DNA from: Sedimenticola hydrogenitrophicus
GTDB taxonomy: Bacteria; Pseudomonadota; Gammaproteobacteria; Chromatiales; Chromatiaceae
Direction of reading: 5' to 3'
Length of the DNA stretch: 64,000 bases
Assembly (NCBI RefSeq): GCF_025175675.1
Contig: NZ_JANIOA010000001.1
Coordinates: forward strand, 186,001-250,000
Below, piece by piece: positions 16,005 through 27,127 of this stretch; position 1 is the first letter of the stretch, and every line of letters starts with the position of its first letter. The position numbers and the translations under genes were made by a program. The notes beneath the pieces were generated by a model, which was not told the origin of the DNA, did no database searches, and was given only the letters and a program-made list of their open reading frames with translations.

Positions 16005-17456
16005 TCAATGCACCGTACAGACCATGCAGGGATCAAACGACCGCACGATGTGCTGTACCGCCACCGGCTCCTTTTCGCCCTCACGGACCGGCGCGCCGAT
16101 CAGCGCCTGTTCCAGCGGACCGGAGACGCCGTGGCGGTCGCGGGGTGAGAAGTTCCAGGTGGTGGGGGCGACGATCTGGTAGTTGAGGATGCGGCCGTTC
16201 TTGATCCGCACCCAGTGGCCGAGGCTGCCGCGCGCCGCCTCGGTGAGGCCGAAGCCCTGGGACTCCTTTTTCACGCCACTGTCGTTGCAGAAGGGTTCTT
16301 TCGGCTGCAGCATGCGCACCCACTGCTCCATCTCGATCAGCACCCGGGGCAGTTCCAGCAGGCGGGCGATGACCCGGTTGCGCACGTTGCTGCCGCTGCT
16401 GGTTACCAAGTCGTTGACCAGCGACTGGCCGTCGATCAGCTGACGGGCCAGCGCGCCCACCTCCACCACCTCGCCGTCCAGGCGCGGCGCCTTGCACCAG
16501 GTGTAGCCGGCCTTGGCGTCGGCGTCCGGCAGGGTGACGCCGTGGTAGGGGTGCTGCGGCTCGGCCTGCCCCTCCATCCAGCTGTGGCTGATATCCTCGG
16601 TGATGCGATCCGCATTCAGCGTCTTGCGCTTGCCCTGGCGCCAGACACCGGAGCGGAAGGTGCGCTCCCCCTCCAGGGAGTAGACGCCGTAGCTCATGAA
16701 GCGGCCTCCGGTCTTGCCCAGCTGCTCCAGTTGCAGGTCTCTGGACAGCTGCAGCAGGCGGCGGAAGTCGCTCTCTGCCGGATCGCCGGCCGCCAGCCAG
16801 TCGTCCAGCTGTTGTAGATTGGCGATCTCCAGGATCTGCTCCAGCGGCGCGCCGAACAGGCGCTGTTCCAGAAAGCGCCGGAAGCCGCCGAGGATGGTGA
16901 GCAGCCGCACCTTCTCCTTGGCCTCGATGCCGCGCGTGCTACCACCGGGCTGGATGCCCAGGGTGTGGGGCCACTTGCCGGCCATGATGCCCATCAGGTG
17001 CATGAACTCGGCGCGCGCCTGCATCACGTCTCCGGCGGCCCGGCCCTTGACCGCCTTGAAACGGTTCTGCACCGGCTCGAACCAGGGCTCGCCGCGATAG
17101 ATCTCGCGGGCGAAGTCGGGCATGAAGAAGAGGTAGAAGTGGGTGAAGTGGTCGGCCAGGTTCTCGCAGGCGTGGATCAGGTTCAGCGCCAGTTCGCCGT
17201 TGCGCGGACGCTCCACCCCGGCCGCCCGGGCCAGGGCCTCGGCCGAGGCGATGGACTGGGAGACCGAACAGATGCCGCAGATGCGCGGGGTGTAGATCAG
17301 CGCATCGCGCGGGTCCTTGCCGTGCAGGATCTGCTCGAAGCCGCGGTACATGGGAGAGACCACCCAGGCCTCCTTCACCTCACCCTGGGCGATCTCGATC
17401 TGTACCTCCAGGTCGCCCTCGACCCGGTTGAAGGGTCCGACTATGGTTCTACTCAT
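16005..17456 (-). CDS. hupV: Regulatory (H2-sensing) [NiFe] hydrogenase large subunit
   Basis: A 483-residue [NiFe] large subunit. The nickel ligands are in RICGIC (58-63) and DPCMVC (475-480). The protein ends three residues later (TVH), so it lacks the C-terminal extension that a protease removes from energy-conserving hydrogenases. That is the mark of HupV/HoxC sensors. I chose the ATG at 17456 because MSRTIVGPFNRVEGDLEV is the family N-terminus; the frame is open for 78 more codons upstream, but those lie inside hupU and are low-complexity Arg/Pro. It starts 4 bases after hupU. HupUV signals H2 to the kinase HupT. Confidence 0.92.
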   Translation of the reverse strand: MSRTIVGPFNRVEGDLEVQIEIAQGEVKEAWVVSPMYRGFEQILHGKDPRDALIYTPRICGICSVSQSIASAEALARAAGVERPRNGELALNLIHACENLADHFTHFYLFFMPDFAREIYRGEPWFEPVQNRFKAVKGRAAGDVMQARAEFMHLMGIMAGKWPHTLGIQPGGSTRGIEAKEKVRLLTILGGFRRFLEQRLFGAPLEQILEIANLQQLDDWLAAGDPAESDFRRLLQLSRDLQLEQLGKTGGRFMSYGVYSLEGERTFRSGVWRQGKRKTLNADRITEDISHSWMEGQAEPQHPYHGVTLPDADAKAGYTWCKAPRLDGEVVEVGALARQLIDGQSLVNDLVTSSGSNVRNRVIARLLELPRVLIEMEQWVRMLQPKEPFCNDSGVKKESQGFGLTEAARGSLGHWVRIKNGRILNYQIVAPTTWNFSPRDRHGVSGPLEQALIGAPVREGEKEPVAVQHIVRSFDPCMVCTVH

Positions 17457-17460
17457 CTGC

Positions 17461-18465
17461 TCACTTCTTCCTGGTATGGGGTGGAACGATGATATGGTCG
17501 GCGACCGCGTTCTGGCGCAGCCGTTTCGGGGTGGCCGCCTTGGAGAGCGAGGCCAGCGCCACGAACCACGCCTTGGGCATGTCCGACGGCAGGCCGATGG
17601 GGATGCCGGCGATCTTTGGCGTCTCCTGGAAGCGGTGCCCCGGCTCCTGGAAACCGGGCGCGGTGCAGTTGATGCAGGCGTAGCCACCACGCAGGCAGGA
17701 GCCCTCGCCGTTCCACAGCCGGGTGTTGCAGTCGGCGTGGGCCTGGGTGCCGAGGCAGCCCATGTGCTCCATCATGCAACCGAGCTGGGACGGCCCCTCG
17801 GCGCTCGCCTTGAACTCGTAGAACTCGTTGCGCGGACAGCCGTGATGCACCAGGTGGTCGGCATAGCCCCGGGGGCGCTGCCACTCGTCCATGTCGTCCT
17901 CGGTGAAATCCCCCAGGGCCAGTTGCATCAGGGTCTCGGTGATCCAGTTGGGATGGGTGGGACAGCCGGCCACGTTGATCACCGGCAGGCCGCTGGTGGC
18001 GCGGTACTCCTCGCCCAGTGCGCCGCCGCGCTCGGTCTCGGCGAACTGCAGGCCGCAGGCGTCGGTGGGATTGCCGCCGCCGGCGGTGATGCCGCCGTAG
18101 CTGGCGCCGGTGCCGATACCCAGGGTGTAGCGGGCCACGCCCGCGAGATCCCGCACCCAGTCGAGCATGGCACGTCCGGTGCCGGCCATGATGTGGAAGC
18201 GCCCGCTGTCCCGGGGGCCGCGCAGGATGGCGCCCTCGATACAGAGGGCATCGAGCCGCAGCGTGCCGGCCACCGCCGCCTCCAGCAGGGCGACCATTTC
18301 GGAGCCGGTCTCCTCGCTCAGCATCGGGTGCCACAGCAGGTTGATGCCGGCGTCTTCCAGGGTGTGCAGCAGGCTGGGCGATTCGGCATTCAGCAGCGAC
18401 AGGCTGCAGCCGCCGCAACCGCCCGACTGCAGCCAGAGCACGTTGAAACCCGTCTGTGTGTTCAT
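17461..18465 (-). CDS. hupU: Regulatory (H2-sensing) [NiFe] hydrogenase small subunit
   Basis: A 334-residue small subunit carrying iron-sulfur clusters. It begins almost directly with the proximal-cluster motif LQSGGCGGCSLSLL (12-25) and has no twin-arginine signal peptide, so it stays in the cytoplasm, as in HupU/HoxB sensors. Later cysteines (GCPTHPNW, HGCPRNEFYEF, CLGTQAHADCNTRLWNGEGS split over two stretches, and CINCTAPGF) supply the other clusters. An AAGGAG site lies 6 bases upstream of the ATG. A hairpin repeat lies 46 bases further upstream. It is transcribed with hupV and follows the hupT kinase gene with a repeat-filled gap. Confidence 0.92.
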   Translation of the reverse strand: MNTQTGFNVLWLQSGGCGGCSLSLLNAESPSLLHTLEDAGINLLWHPMLSEETGSEMVALLEAAVAGTLRLDALCIEGAILRGPRDSGRFHIMAGTGRAMLDWVRDLAGVARYTLGIGTGASYGGITAGGGNPTDACGLQFAETERGGALGEEYRATSGLPVINVAGCPTHPNWITETLMQLALGDFTEDDMDEWQRPRGYADHLVHHGCPRNEFYEFKASAEGPSQLGCMMEHMGCLGTQAHADCNTRLWNGEGSCLRGGYACINCTAPGFQEPGHRFQETPKIAGIPIGLPSDMPKAWFVALASLSKAATPKRLRQNAVADHIIVPPHTRKK

Positions 18466-18510
18466 CGGTTGCTCCTTCGTTTGGAAGTGCTCATGTCAAG
18501 ATTCCTAATT

Positions 18511-18587
18511 AGGGGTCGGAGTCAAATTTGATGGATATCATCGTGTGAAATATCTCGATTGCTTGATCAAATTTGACTCCGACCCCT
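18511..18587. repeat. GGGGTCGGAGTC inverted-repeat element, copy 1
   Basis: AGGGGTCGGAGTCAAATTTG-AT pairs with its exact reverse complement 77 bases downstream, leaving a loop of about 33 bases. Other copies are at 30948-31019 and 31652-31719. The outer 12-base core is shared and the inner arm differs between copies but stays self-complementary. It precedes hupU. Confidence 0.75.
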
Positions 18588-18597
18588 ATCCGCCATT

Positions 18598-18878
18598 TGT
18601 GGGAGGCCCGCCCCCGGGCCGATTGGTCGAGGTGCCACCGCCGGTTCGATCATCGCGGCGAGGCGCCGCTCTTACGGGGAGGAGCATCACCACCGGGGTG
18701 GAAACCCGGTCTGTAGGAAGCCCGCCCCCGGGCCGATTGGTCGCGGCACCACCGCCGGTTCGATCATCGCGGCGAGGCGCCGCTCCTACAGCACCGTAGG
18801 GTGGGCACGTTTTCTGTGCCCACGCCGTCACTCCGCGTTGATGCAACCGCGTGGGCACAAAGGGCGTGCCCACCCTAC
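18598..18878. repeat. REP-like cluster between hupT and hupU
   Basis: Two copies of the TGTAGGAAGCCCGCCCCCGG ... GGCGAGGCGCCGCTCCTACA element (18598-18676 and 18712-18790) are followed by a paired GTAGGGTGGGCACG ... CGTGCCCACCCTAC hairpin (18795-18878). Together they fill the gap between the end of hupT and hupU. I see no gene here. Confidence 0.7.
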
Positions 18879-18918
18879 CCGGTTTACTCATCCCGTGGTG
18901 GGTACCGCACCACATCAC

Positions 18919-20286
18919 TCAGGCCGCCCGCAGGGTCAGGGTGAACATGGCACCGCCGTCCGGGTGGTTGGAGGCCAGCAGCGAACCGCCCTGGTCGTTG
19001 GCCAGGCCGTAGCTGATATAGAGTCCCAGGCCGGTCCCCTTGCCCACGTCCTTGGTGGTGAAGAAGGGATCGAACACCCGCATCAGGTCCTGCTTGGGGA
19101 TACCTGGCCCGAAGTCCCGCACCTCGATCCGCACCTGGTCCCAGTCGCGCCAGCCGCGGATCACCAGGCGCGGCTCGTCCTGGTCGTCCATCACGTCGAT
19201 GGCGTTCTGCACCAGGTTGACCAGGATCTGGTGCACCAGTCCCTTGATGCCCACCGCCTCCAGGCCTTCCGGAAGCTCCAGGGTCACGTCGGGCTTGCGC
19301 CGCGCCGCCTTCACCACCCAGTCCACCGCGGTGGTCACCACCGGGGCCAGCATGAAGGGCTGGATATCCTCCTGCTGATTGCCGGAGAAACGGCGCAGGT
19401 CCAGTACGATATCGCTGACCCGCTCAGCCCCCTCCAGCGTGCCGTCGATCAGCGAGCCGATATCCGCCAGGATGTGGTCGATCTTGAGCTGTTTGCGCAG
19501 CGCCTCGCGCGTCTCCTCGTCGGTTCCCTTGTGGATCGCCTCCAGATAGCGGGTGATGCGCTCGCCGTAGCGTTTCAGGGCGTGCATGTTGCCGAATACG
19601 AAACTGATCGGGTTGTTCAGTTCATGGGCCACGCCCGCCACCAGGCGCCCCAGGGAGGCCATCTTCTCCGAGTGGACCAGCTGCTCCTGGGCCTGTTTCA
19701 GCTCCTTGTGCGTGGCGTTCAGCTCCTCGTAGGCGCGCCGCAGCTCACCCACCGGCCGGCCGATCAGCACCATGCCCACCAGGCGCCCATTCGGGTCGTA
19801 GCGGGAGCTGCAGTTCATCGCCAGGGGGGTCGGCGTACCGTCCGCCCGGATCAGGTTGACCTCGCAGTCGTACACCGTCTCGGAGCGGATCTTGTCGGCA
19901 AATCCGTCCACCAGGGACTGCGAGGACTCGCCGAACAGCTCCTTGAACGAGCGGTTCAACAGCTCCTGCTCGCGGCGCCCGGTGATCCGTTCCAGGGCGG
20001 TGTTGGCCTGCTGGATGCGGCCGCGGATATCGCACACGATGAGCACGTCGGTCATCGCCGCCTGCACGCTCTCGATAAAGCGCTGTGCCTCTTCCAGGGC
20101 GCTGTTCTTCTCTTCCAGCTCCACCTGGTAACGCACCAGGTCGGCGTACACCTGATCCATCTTCTGGATCACCTCGATCCACGCCTCTTCGCTGCTGCTG
20201 GCCAGCGGCATCTGCTCGTCCGATCCCAGCCGGGACATCAGGCTGCCGGCGCCCTTGACGCCCTGATCAATTACCATGGTATCCAT
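18919..20286 (-). CDS. hupT: HupT-type sensor histidine kinase
   Basis: A 455-residue soluble kinase. A coiled coil (40-72) leads into a PAS domain (73-185), another coiled coil (185-210), then the phosphoacceptor box GVAHELNNPISFVFGN with H221. The ATPase domain shows NLVQNAID, DFGPGIP and GTGLGLYISYGL. No membrane segment is seen, as expected for HupT/HoxJ, which contacts the soluble HupUV sensor through its PAS region. Without H2 the kinase phosphorylates HupR and shuts it off. The PAS domain and the neighbouring hupR and hupUV support the name. Confidence 0.88.
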   Translation of the reverse strand: MDTMVIDQGVKGAGSLMSRLGSDEQMPLASSSEEAWIEVIQKMDQVYADLVRYQVELEEKNSALEEAQRFIESVQAAMTDVLIVCDIRGRIQQANTALERITGRREQELLNRSFKELFGESSQSLVDGFADKIRSETVYDCEVNLIRADGTPTPLAMNCSSRYDPNGRLVGMVLIGRPVGELRRAYEELNATHKELKQAQEQLVHSEKMASLGRLVAGVAHELNNPISFVFGNMHALKRYGERITRYLEAIHKGTDEETREALRKQLKIDHILADIGSLIDGTLEGAERVSDIVLDLRRFSGNQQEDIQPFMLAPVVTTAVDWVVKAARRKPDVTLELPEGLEAVGIKGLVHQILVNLVQNAIDVMDDQDEPRLVIRGWRDWDQVRIEVRDFGPGIPKQDLMRVFDPFFTTKDVGKGTGLGLYISYGLANDQGGSLLASNHPDGGAMFTLTLRAA

Positions 20287-20320
20287 CCCCCCGCTGGCGC
20301 GGCTTTGGTTGCGATGTTCG

Positions 20321-21025
20321 CGGCTGAAGCCGCTCCTACCCCACCTGTAGGAGGCCCGCCCCCGGGCCGATGGGCCGGGGCACTGGCCTCTGATCGATCA
20401 TCGCGGCGGGGCGCCGCTCCTACAAGGGTGCGATCAGGTCTCACAGGGTGGATAAGCGACAGCGCATCCACCGTGGTATTGGTGAGGAGTGGTGCATGGA
20501 TGTACCGTTTACGGACCTGAGGATGGCATGCGCCTACCGGCTTATCCACCCTACATCCAGCTACCCCACCTGTAGGAGGCCCGCCCCCGGGCCGATTGGC
20601 CGGGGCACTGGCCTCTGAACGTTCATCGCGGCGGGGCGCCGCTCCTACACGGGTGCGATCAGGTCTCACAGGGTGGATAAGCGACAGCGCATCCACCGTG
20701 GCAGTGTCGTAGGGTGGGTTAGCGGCGCACTGGCACTGCATTTCCAGACCCCGATAAAACCCGGGCGCCGCGTAACCCACCGACTCCCCAACCGCCAAAC
20801 GGTGGGTTACGGCGCGCGCAAGGTTCCATGCAAACGGCCACCTACTGCGCAGGGCGCGCCTAACCCACCCTACAAAACTACGCAGCTCCGTAGGGTGGAT
20901 AAGCGACAGCGCATCCACCGTGGTATTGGTGAGGAGTGGTGCAGTGTCGTAGGGTGGGCACGCTTTTTGTGCCCACGCGGGTGCAACGGATGCCAGCGTG
21001 GGCACACAAGACGTGCCCACCCTAC
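20321..21025. repeat. Dense repeat array between hupR and hupT
   Basis: The 783-base gap holds no gene. It contains TTCGCGGCTGAAGCCGCTCC (near 20321), two TGTAGGAGGCCCGCCCCCGG elements (20346-20424 and 20571-20648), a TGGATAAGCGACAGCGCATC / CTTATCCACC palindrome (20444-20554) with partial copies at 20667-20705 and 20889-20945, a GTAGGGTGGGTTAGC ... GCCTAACCCACCCTAC element (20709-20874) and a paired GTAGGGTGGGCACG hairpin (20948-21025). About 130 bases at 20346 are repeated almost exactly at 20571, a local duplication of two adjoining elements. Confidence 0.75.
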
Positions 21026-21069
21026 CTTGTCTAACCCAGCCTAGGTTCCTGGCCATTGAAAACCCCGTA

Positions 21070-22562
<1,493 letters not shown>

Positions 22563-22566
<4 letters not shown>

Positions 22567-24269
22567 GACGCCTGACTCCAGTCATCCTCCGCGCGTCGGG
22601 TGATGTCGCGGTGTTGGGCAATGGTGATCGGGGTTCTCGATTTGGGTACCTTGTAGACGAAGTTGTAACGCGCCACATGGTAGCTGGGATCGAAGCCGTA
22701 GAAGTTCAGGTTCATCCGCTCCAGCTCCTCGCGGCGATACTCGTCCAGCGGTTTTTCGCGCTCGTCGGCCTCGCGGGTCGCCACCTTGTCCGCCAGCAGG
22801 CGCGCGAAATCGGCATCCTCGGCCAGGGCCGTGGCCCGCTGTTCCAGTTGCTCGAGGAACTGCCGTTTATCGCCGCCGAAATAGTCGTCCAGCAGTCCCA
22901 GCTCACACCCCTCCCCGGTGCCCATGGGCAGGCGTGCCTGGGTGATGCGCCGCGCCCGCTCCGCGCCGACCCGCTTCGGCAGCAGGTAGGTCCAGTACTC
23001 GGAGCCGTACAGGTTGCCCATGTCCTTGTAGTGCGGGTTGAGTACCACGCCGCTGCGCGCCCAGACATAATCGGCGGCGCGCGCCAGGAACACCCCGCCG
23101 GCGCCGGCATTGCCCTGCAGGGCGGAGACGGTCAGGTGGCTCCCGGTGGTGATGATCTCGCGCGCCAGGTCGTTGATGGCGTTGATGTTGGCCCAGGACT
23201 CGTCGGCCGGGCTCTCCGCCGCCTCGATGGTGTTGAGATGGATGCCGTTGGACCAGAAGTCCGGCCCGCCCATCAGCACGATCACCCGGGTATCGCGCTC
23301 ACGCGCCGTGCAGTAGGCTTCGCGCAGCCGCCGGCACTGGTCGGTGCTCATGGCGCCGTTGTAGAACGGGAAGTGCAGGTAACCGACCCGACCCCGCTCC
23401 TCGTAGCGGATGTCGCTGTAGCCCGCATTGATCTCCGGCAGGTCGGCCAGCAGATGGTGCAGCACCTGGGTGGCCGGCAGCTTGAACGGGTGCGCGCCTT
23501 GCTTGTCGCGCAGGTGGCCGATCCACACCGCGCCGTCCACCGTGGCACGGCAGATCGCCTGGCCGCTGTGACCGAGCAGCGCTCCCGGTTCGCCGGCCAA
23601 CCCCTCGGCGGGATGGGCGTCGTAGAGCATCACCTCCTGGCCGAAGATCCAGTCACGCACGCCGGGAAAGCCGTCGGCACAGCGGATCTTGCGCAGCACG
23701 GTGGTGGTGTCGTCGCGTTGCCAGTCAATGCGCCGGTCGGTCTGCTGCATCAGCGGCCGCAGGCGGCCTTTGACATCGGCCCGGTCATAGTCCAGCGCCT
23801 CCGGGACGAAGCCCGGCTGTTGCATATTGTCCACGGCCTGCAGCACCCCCTGCAGCGCCGCCTCGGTCACCTCGTTGCGGTACAGGCTCGCCTTGCTGGC
23901 GTCGCGCAGGGGGAAGTTGACGCTGGCCCAGATATCGCCGGCATCCATCTCGGCATCGGCCTGCAGCACGGTGACGCCCCACTCCGTCTGGCCGTTGAGG
24001 ATCGCCCAGTCCAGCGCCGAGGGTCCGCGGTCGCCCTTGATGCCGGGGTGCACGATCAGGCAGGTGTGGTGACGCCAGATCGACTCGGGGATGGCGCGTT
24101 TGAGGAATGGCGCCACGATCAGCTCGGGCCGGAACAGATCCACCGACTGCGCGGTCACCGCGTCGTTGATATCGAACTCCACCGAGACCCTGTGGCCGCG
24201 TTGCTTCAGTTCGATATGCAGCCGCTGGCTGAGGCTGTTGAAGGCGTGGGTCAGTAACAGGATCTTCAT
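22563..24269 (-). CDS. hoxX: HoxX, CO-forming hydrogenase maturation factor
   Basis: A 568-residue fusion. Residues 1-260 resemble formyl-transferase domains of the methionyl-tRNA formyltransferase type (LIVHPGIKGDRGPSALDWAI at 70-89, and DAGDIWA). Residues 285-540 resemble enoyl-CoA hydratase/isomerase. HoxX takes a formyl group from formyl-tetrahydrofolate, passes it through formyl-CoA and releases CO, which becomes the Fe ligand of [NiFe] hydrogenase under aerobic conditions. Its presence suggests hydrogenase maturation in oxygen. It lies between hypE (11-base gap) and hupR (four-base overlap), so it is part of the hyp operon. Confidence 0.88.
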
Positions 24270-24280
24270 CGTTTAATCAC

Positions 24281-25324
24281 TCAGCAGATTCTCGGCAACT
24301 GTTCGCCGGCCAACCAGTCGACGATGCGGCTACCGCCGAAACTGGTCTCCATCTGGATAAAGTTGTGCTCGTCCTCGATCACCTCGCCGATGATGGCGGC
24401 CTCCGCCCCCTTGGGGTGGGCGCGCATCACCGCCAGCAGCCGGTCCGCATCCGCGGCCGCGCAGATGGCGATCAGCTTGCCCTCGTTGGCCACGTAGAGC
24501 GGATCAAGTCCCAGCAGTTCGCAGGCGGCATGCACCTCCGGCTTGACCGGGATTTCCTCCTCCCGCAACTGCATGCCGACGCCGGACTGCTGGGCCATCT
24601 CGTTCAGGGTCGAGGCGAGACCGCCGCGGGTCGGATCGCGCAGGCAGTGGATATCCGGCACCGCCTCCACCATGGCGGCCACCAGGTCGTGCAGCGACTG
24701 GGAGTCCGATTCGATGGTGGTCTCGAAGGTGAGGTTCTCGCGCTTCGACATGATGGCGACGCCGTGATCGCCCATGCTGCCGGAGACCAGGATCCGGTCG
24801 CCCGGCCGCGCCCGGTCGCCGGAGATGTTGATCCCCTCGGGCACCATGCCGATGCCGGTGGTGGTAATGAAGACGCCGTCCCCCTTGCCCTTCTCCACCA
24901 CCTTGGTGTCGCCGGTCACCACCGGTACACCGGCCAGGTTGGCGGCCGCCGCCATGCTCTCGACAATGCGCTTGAGATCGGCCAGCGGGAAGCCTTCCTC
25001 CAGGATAAAACCGGCCGAGAGGTAGAGCGGCCTGGCGCCGGACATGGCCACGTCGTTGACGGTGCCGTGCACCGACAGGGAGCCGATATCGCCGCCGGGA
25101 AAGAACAGCGGCGAGATCACGTGACCGTCCACGCTCATCACCATGCGCCCCCGGGGTACGTCGAAGGCCGCCTGATCATTGCCCTGGCGCAGCAGCTCGT
25201 TGTCCAGGCTGCCGACGAACAGCTCGTCGATCAGCTGGGCCATGGCGCGGCCGCCGGCTCCGTGGGTCATGTCGACGGTACCGTTTTTCAGGTCCAGTCG
25301 GCTGGTGTATCTTTTTTTATTCAT
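24281..25324 (-). CDS. hypE: HypE, cyanide-ligand synthesis protein
   Basis: A 347-residue HypE. The PurM-like fold shows MTHGAGGRAM near the N-terminus, SVDGHVISPLFFPGGDIG, and the C-terminal PRIC, whose cysteine takes the carbamoyl group from HypF and is dehydrated to thiocyanate. HypE passes cyanide to iron on HypCD. I chose the ATG at 25324; a TTG seven codons earlier is in frame, and neither has a strong ribosome site. No hypF is found in this window. It follows hypD after a 295-base repeat-filled gap. Confidence 0.92.
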   Translation of the reverse strand: MNKKRYTSRLDLKNGTVDMTHGAGGRAMAQLIDELFVGSLDNELLRQGNDQAAFDVPRGRMVMSVDGHVISPLFFPGGDIGSLSVHGTVNDVAMSGARPLYLSAGFILEEGFPLADLKRIVESMAAAANLAGVPVVTGDTKVVEKGKGDGVFITTTGIGMVPEGINISGDRARPGDRILVSGSMGDHGVAIMSKRENLTFETTIESDSQSLHDLVAAMVEAVPDIHCLRDPTRGGLASTLNEMAQQSGVGMQLREEEIPVKPEVHAACELLGLDPLYVANEGKLIAICAAADADRLLAVMRAHPKGAEAAIIGEVIEDEHNFIQMETSFGGSRIVDWLAGEQLPRIC

Positions 25325-25360
25325 GCGTTTCGATTCATCTGCCAAAAAAATTCATCGGTC

Positions 25361-25573
25361 CGTAGGGGCAACCCCCCGTGGTTGCCCGAGCAACCGTAGG
25401 GTGGGCACGTTTTTTGTGGCCACGCGGATGCGATCCTGTCAAGTAACACCGGGGGCGCAGACGGCGTGCCCACCCTTCAAGCTTGGTGGATGCGCTTCGC
25501 TTATCCACCCTACATCCTGCATCCTTTTCAACAGCGGCTTAAAACGTAGGGTGGATAAGCTTGCGCATCCACC
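25361..25573. repeat. Repeat cluster between hypD and hypE
   Basis: Contains GTAGGGGCAACCCCCCGTGG (25361-25380), a paired GTAGGGTGGGCACG hairpin (25395-25477) and a TGGATGCGC...TTATCCACCCTAC palindrome pair (25484-25573). No coding sequence is seen. Confidence 0.7.
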
Positions 25574-25619
25574 ATGAAATCCTGAACAAGACGGGATTCT
25601 TGCGTCCATCCGCGGAAGC

Positions 25620-26753
25620 CTACGACGCCGCCTGCTCGCGGAACCGCCCGTAGGTCCAATAAGCGGCGCAAGCCCCCTCGGAGCTGACCATGCACGAACC
25701 CATGGGATTCTCCGGGGTGCAGACGGTGCCGAACAGCTTGCAGTCGGTGGGCCGCTTCACGCCGCGCAGGATGGCCGGGCACTCGCAGCCTTTGACGTCG
25801 GCGGCCCGCACCTCCTCCACCGGAAAGCGCAACTCCGCATCGAACTCGGCAAACGGTTTTTTAATCCGCAACGCGCTGTACGGCACCAGCCCCAGGCCGC
25901 GCCACTCGAAGCTGCGGCGCAGTTCGAAGATCTCCGCCACCAGTCTTTTCGCCTTGAGGTTGCCCTCGGGCGAGACCACCCGGGTGTATTCGTTCTCCAC
26001 GTCGTGCCGCCCCTCGTTGAGCTGGCGCACCAGCATCAGGATTGACTGCATCACGTCCAGCGGCTCGAAGCCGGCAATCACCACCGGGCGCTGGAACTCC
26101 TCGGCAAAGAACTCGTAGGGCTGGCTGCCGATGATGGAGCTGACGTGGGAGGGGCCTAGGAAACCGTCCAGGGAGACGGTGCCCAGCTCGCGCACCTCGG
26201 GCGACTCCAGGATGTTCTGGATCGCCGCCGGGGTGAGTACGTGGTTGCAGAACACGGAGAAGTTTTTCAGTCCCAGCGCCTGGGCCTGCTTGATGGCGAC
26301 CGCGGTGGGTGGGGTGGTGGTCTCGAAACCGATGCCGAAAAACACCACCTGTTTATCCGGCTGCTCTTTGGCGATATTGAGCGCGTCCTGGGTGGAGTAG
26401 ACCATGCGGATATCCGCCCCCTGCGCCTTGGCCTTGAGCAGGCTCTTGCGCTGCGAGGCCGGCACCCGCAGCATGTCGCCGTAGGAGCAGAGGGTGACGC
26501 CGTGCTGCTCGGCCATGGCGATTGCCATATCGATTCGGGCAATGGGCAGCACGCAGACCGGGCAGCCGGGGCCATGCACTAGGCGCACGTTCTCCGGCAG
26601 CAGATCCTGCACCCCGTAGCGGAAGATGGCGTGGGTGTGGCCGCCACAGAACTCCATCAGGTGATAGCGGCGCTCGGGATCGGCCTCTGCGGTGATCGCC
26701 CGGGAGAGCTTCTGTGCCGTCGACTTGGCGCGGAACTCGTCGACGTATTTCAT
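25620..26753 (-). CDS. hypD: HypD, Fe(CN)2CO cofactor assembly scaffold
   Basis: A 377-residue HypD with FCGGHTHAIFRYG near residue 38, GPGCPVCVLP near 65, FGIGFETTTPPTA, and the C-terminal cysteine cluster (KGCECPAILRGVKRPTDCKL, then GTVCTPENP) that binds a [4Fe-4S] cluster. With HypC it holds iron while CN and CO are added. The ATG at 26753 is preferred: GAGGGA lies 8 bases upstream and MKYVDEFR is the family start. An ATG nine bases earlier overlaps that ribosome site. Confidence 0.93.
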   Translation of the reverse strand: MKYVDEFRAKSTAQKLSRAITAEADPERRYHLMEFCGGHTHAIFRYGVQDLLPENVRLVHGPGCPVCVLPIARIDMAIAMAEQHGVTLCSYGDMLRVPASQRKSLLKAKAQGADIRMVYSTQDALNIAKEQPDKQVVFFGIGFETTTPPTAVAIKQAQALGLKNFSVFCNHVLTPAAIQNILESPEVRELGTVSLDGFLGPSHVSSIIGSQPYEFFAEEFQRPVVIAGFEPLDVMQSILMLVRQLNEGRHDVENEYTRVVSPEGNLKAKRLVAEIFELRRSFEWRGLGLVPYSALRIKKPFAEFDAELRFPVEEVRAADVKGCECPAILRGVKRPTDCKLFGTVCTPENPMGSCMVSSEGACAAYWTYGRFREQAAS

Positions 26754-26871
26754 GCGGCACATCCCTCGGCAACTGCTCCCTGCGTTGCTCTACCTCCTGC
26801 ATCCATGCAGTCGTGTGCCGCACCCTGACGGGCGGCCTGCGGCCGTGAATATTGGCTCTCCTGCCAATTTT

Positions 26872-27108
26872 TCATAACACCTCCTCCGCCAGCATGCCCG
26901 CCTCTTCGAACAGCTTGAGGGTATTAGCCGCCTCCTCCTCGCTGATCTTGTTGAGGGCGTAGCCGACATGGATCAGCAGGTAGTCGCCGAGGGCGACATC
27001 CTCCACCAGCGCGGTGGAGACTTCCTTCCTCACGTTGCCCACCGAGACGGTGGCCATGTCGGCGGCTTCGTCGATTTCGACCACCTTGCCGGGAATCGCC
27101 AGACACAT
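26872..27108 (-). CDS. hypC: HypC, hydrogenase assembly chaperone
   Basis: A 78-residue HypC beginning MCLAIPGKVVEID; Cys2 is essential for binding iron and the hydrogenase large subunit. The start at 27108 is set by this N-terminus. The gene ends 118 bases before hypD, a gap with no clear feature. HypC forms a complex with HypD and delivers the Fe(CN)2CO group to the apo-hydrogenase. Confidence 0.93.
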   Translation of the reverse strand: MCLAIPGKVVEIDEAADMATVSVGNVRKEVSTALVEDVALGDYLLIHVGYALNKISEEEAANTLKLFEEAGMLAEEVL

Positions 27109-27127
27109 TGTAGTAATACCTCTATAT

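Noticed and set aside
16005-18465. Energy-conserving uptake hydrogenase HupSL
   Set aside because: The small subunit has no twin-arginine signal and the large subunit ends right after DPCMVCTVH, without the cleavable tail. Both point to the sensor HupUV.
18838-20520. Long plus-strand open frame opposite hupT
   Set aside because: It runs through intergenic repeats and mirrors the hupT reading frame; no domain is recognisable.
22611-24257. Long antisense open frame over hoxX (and similar long frames over 32838-36392, 41009-42370, 47641-50604)
   Set aside because: These are mirror frames of GC-rich genes: no family motifs, repetitive His/Gly/Val/Gln-rich composition, and full overlap with well-supported genes.
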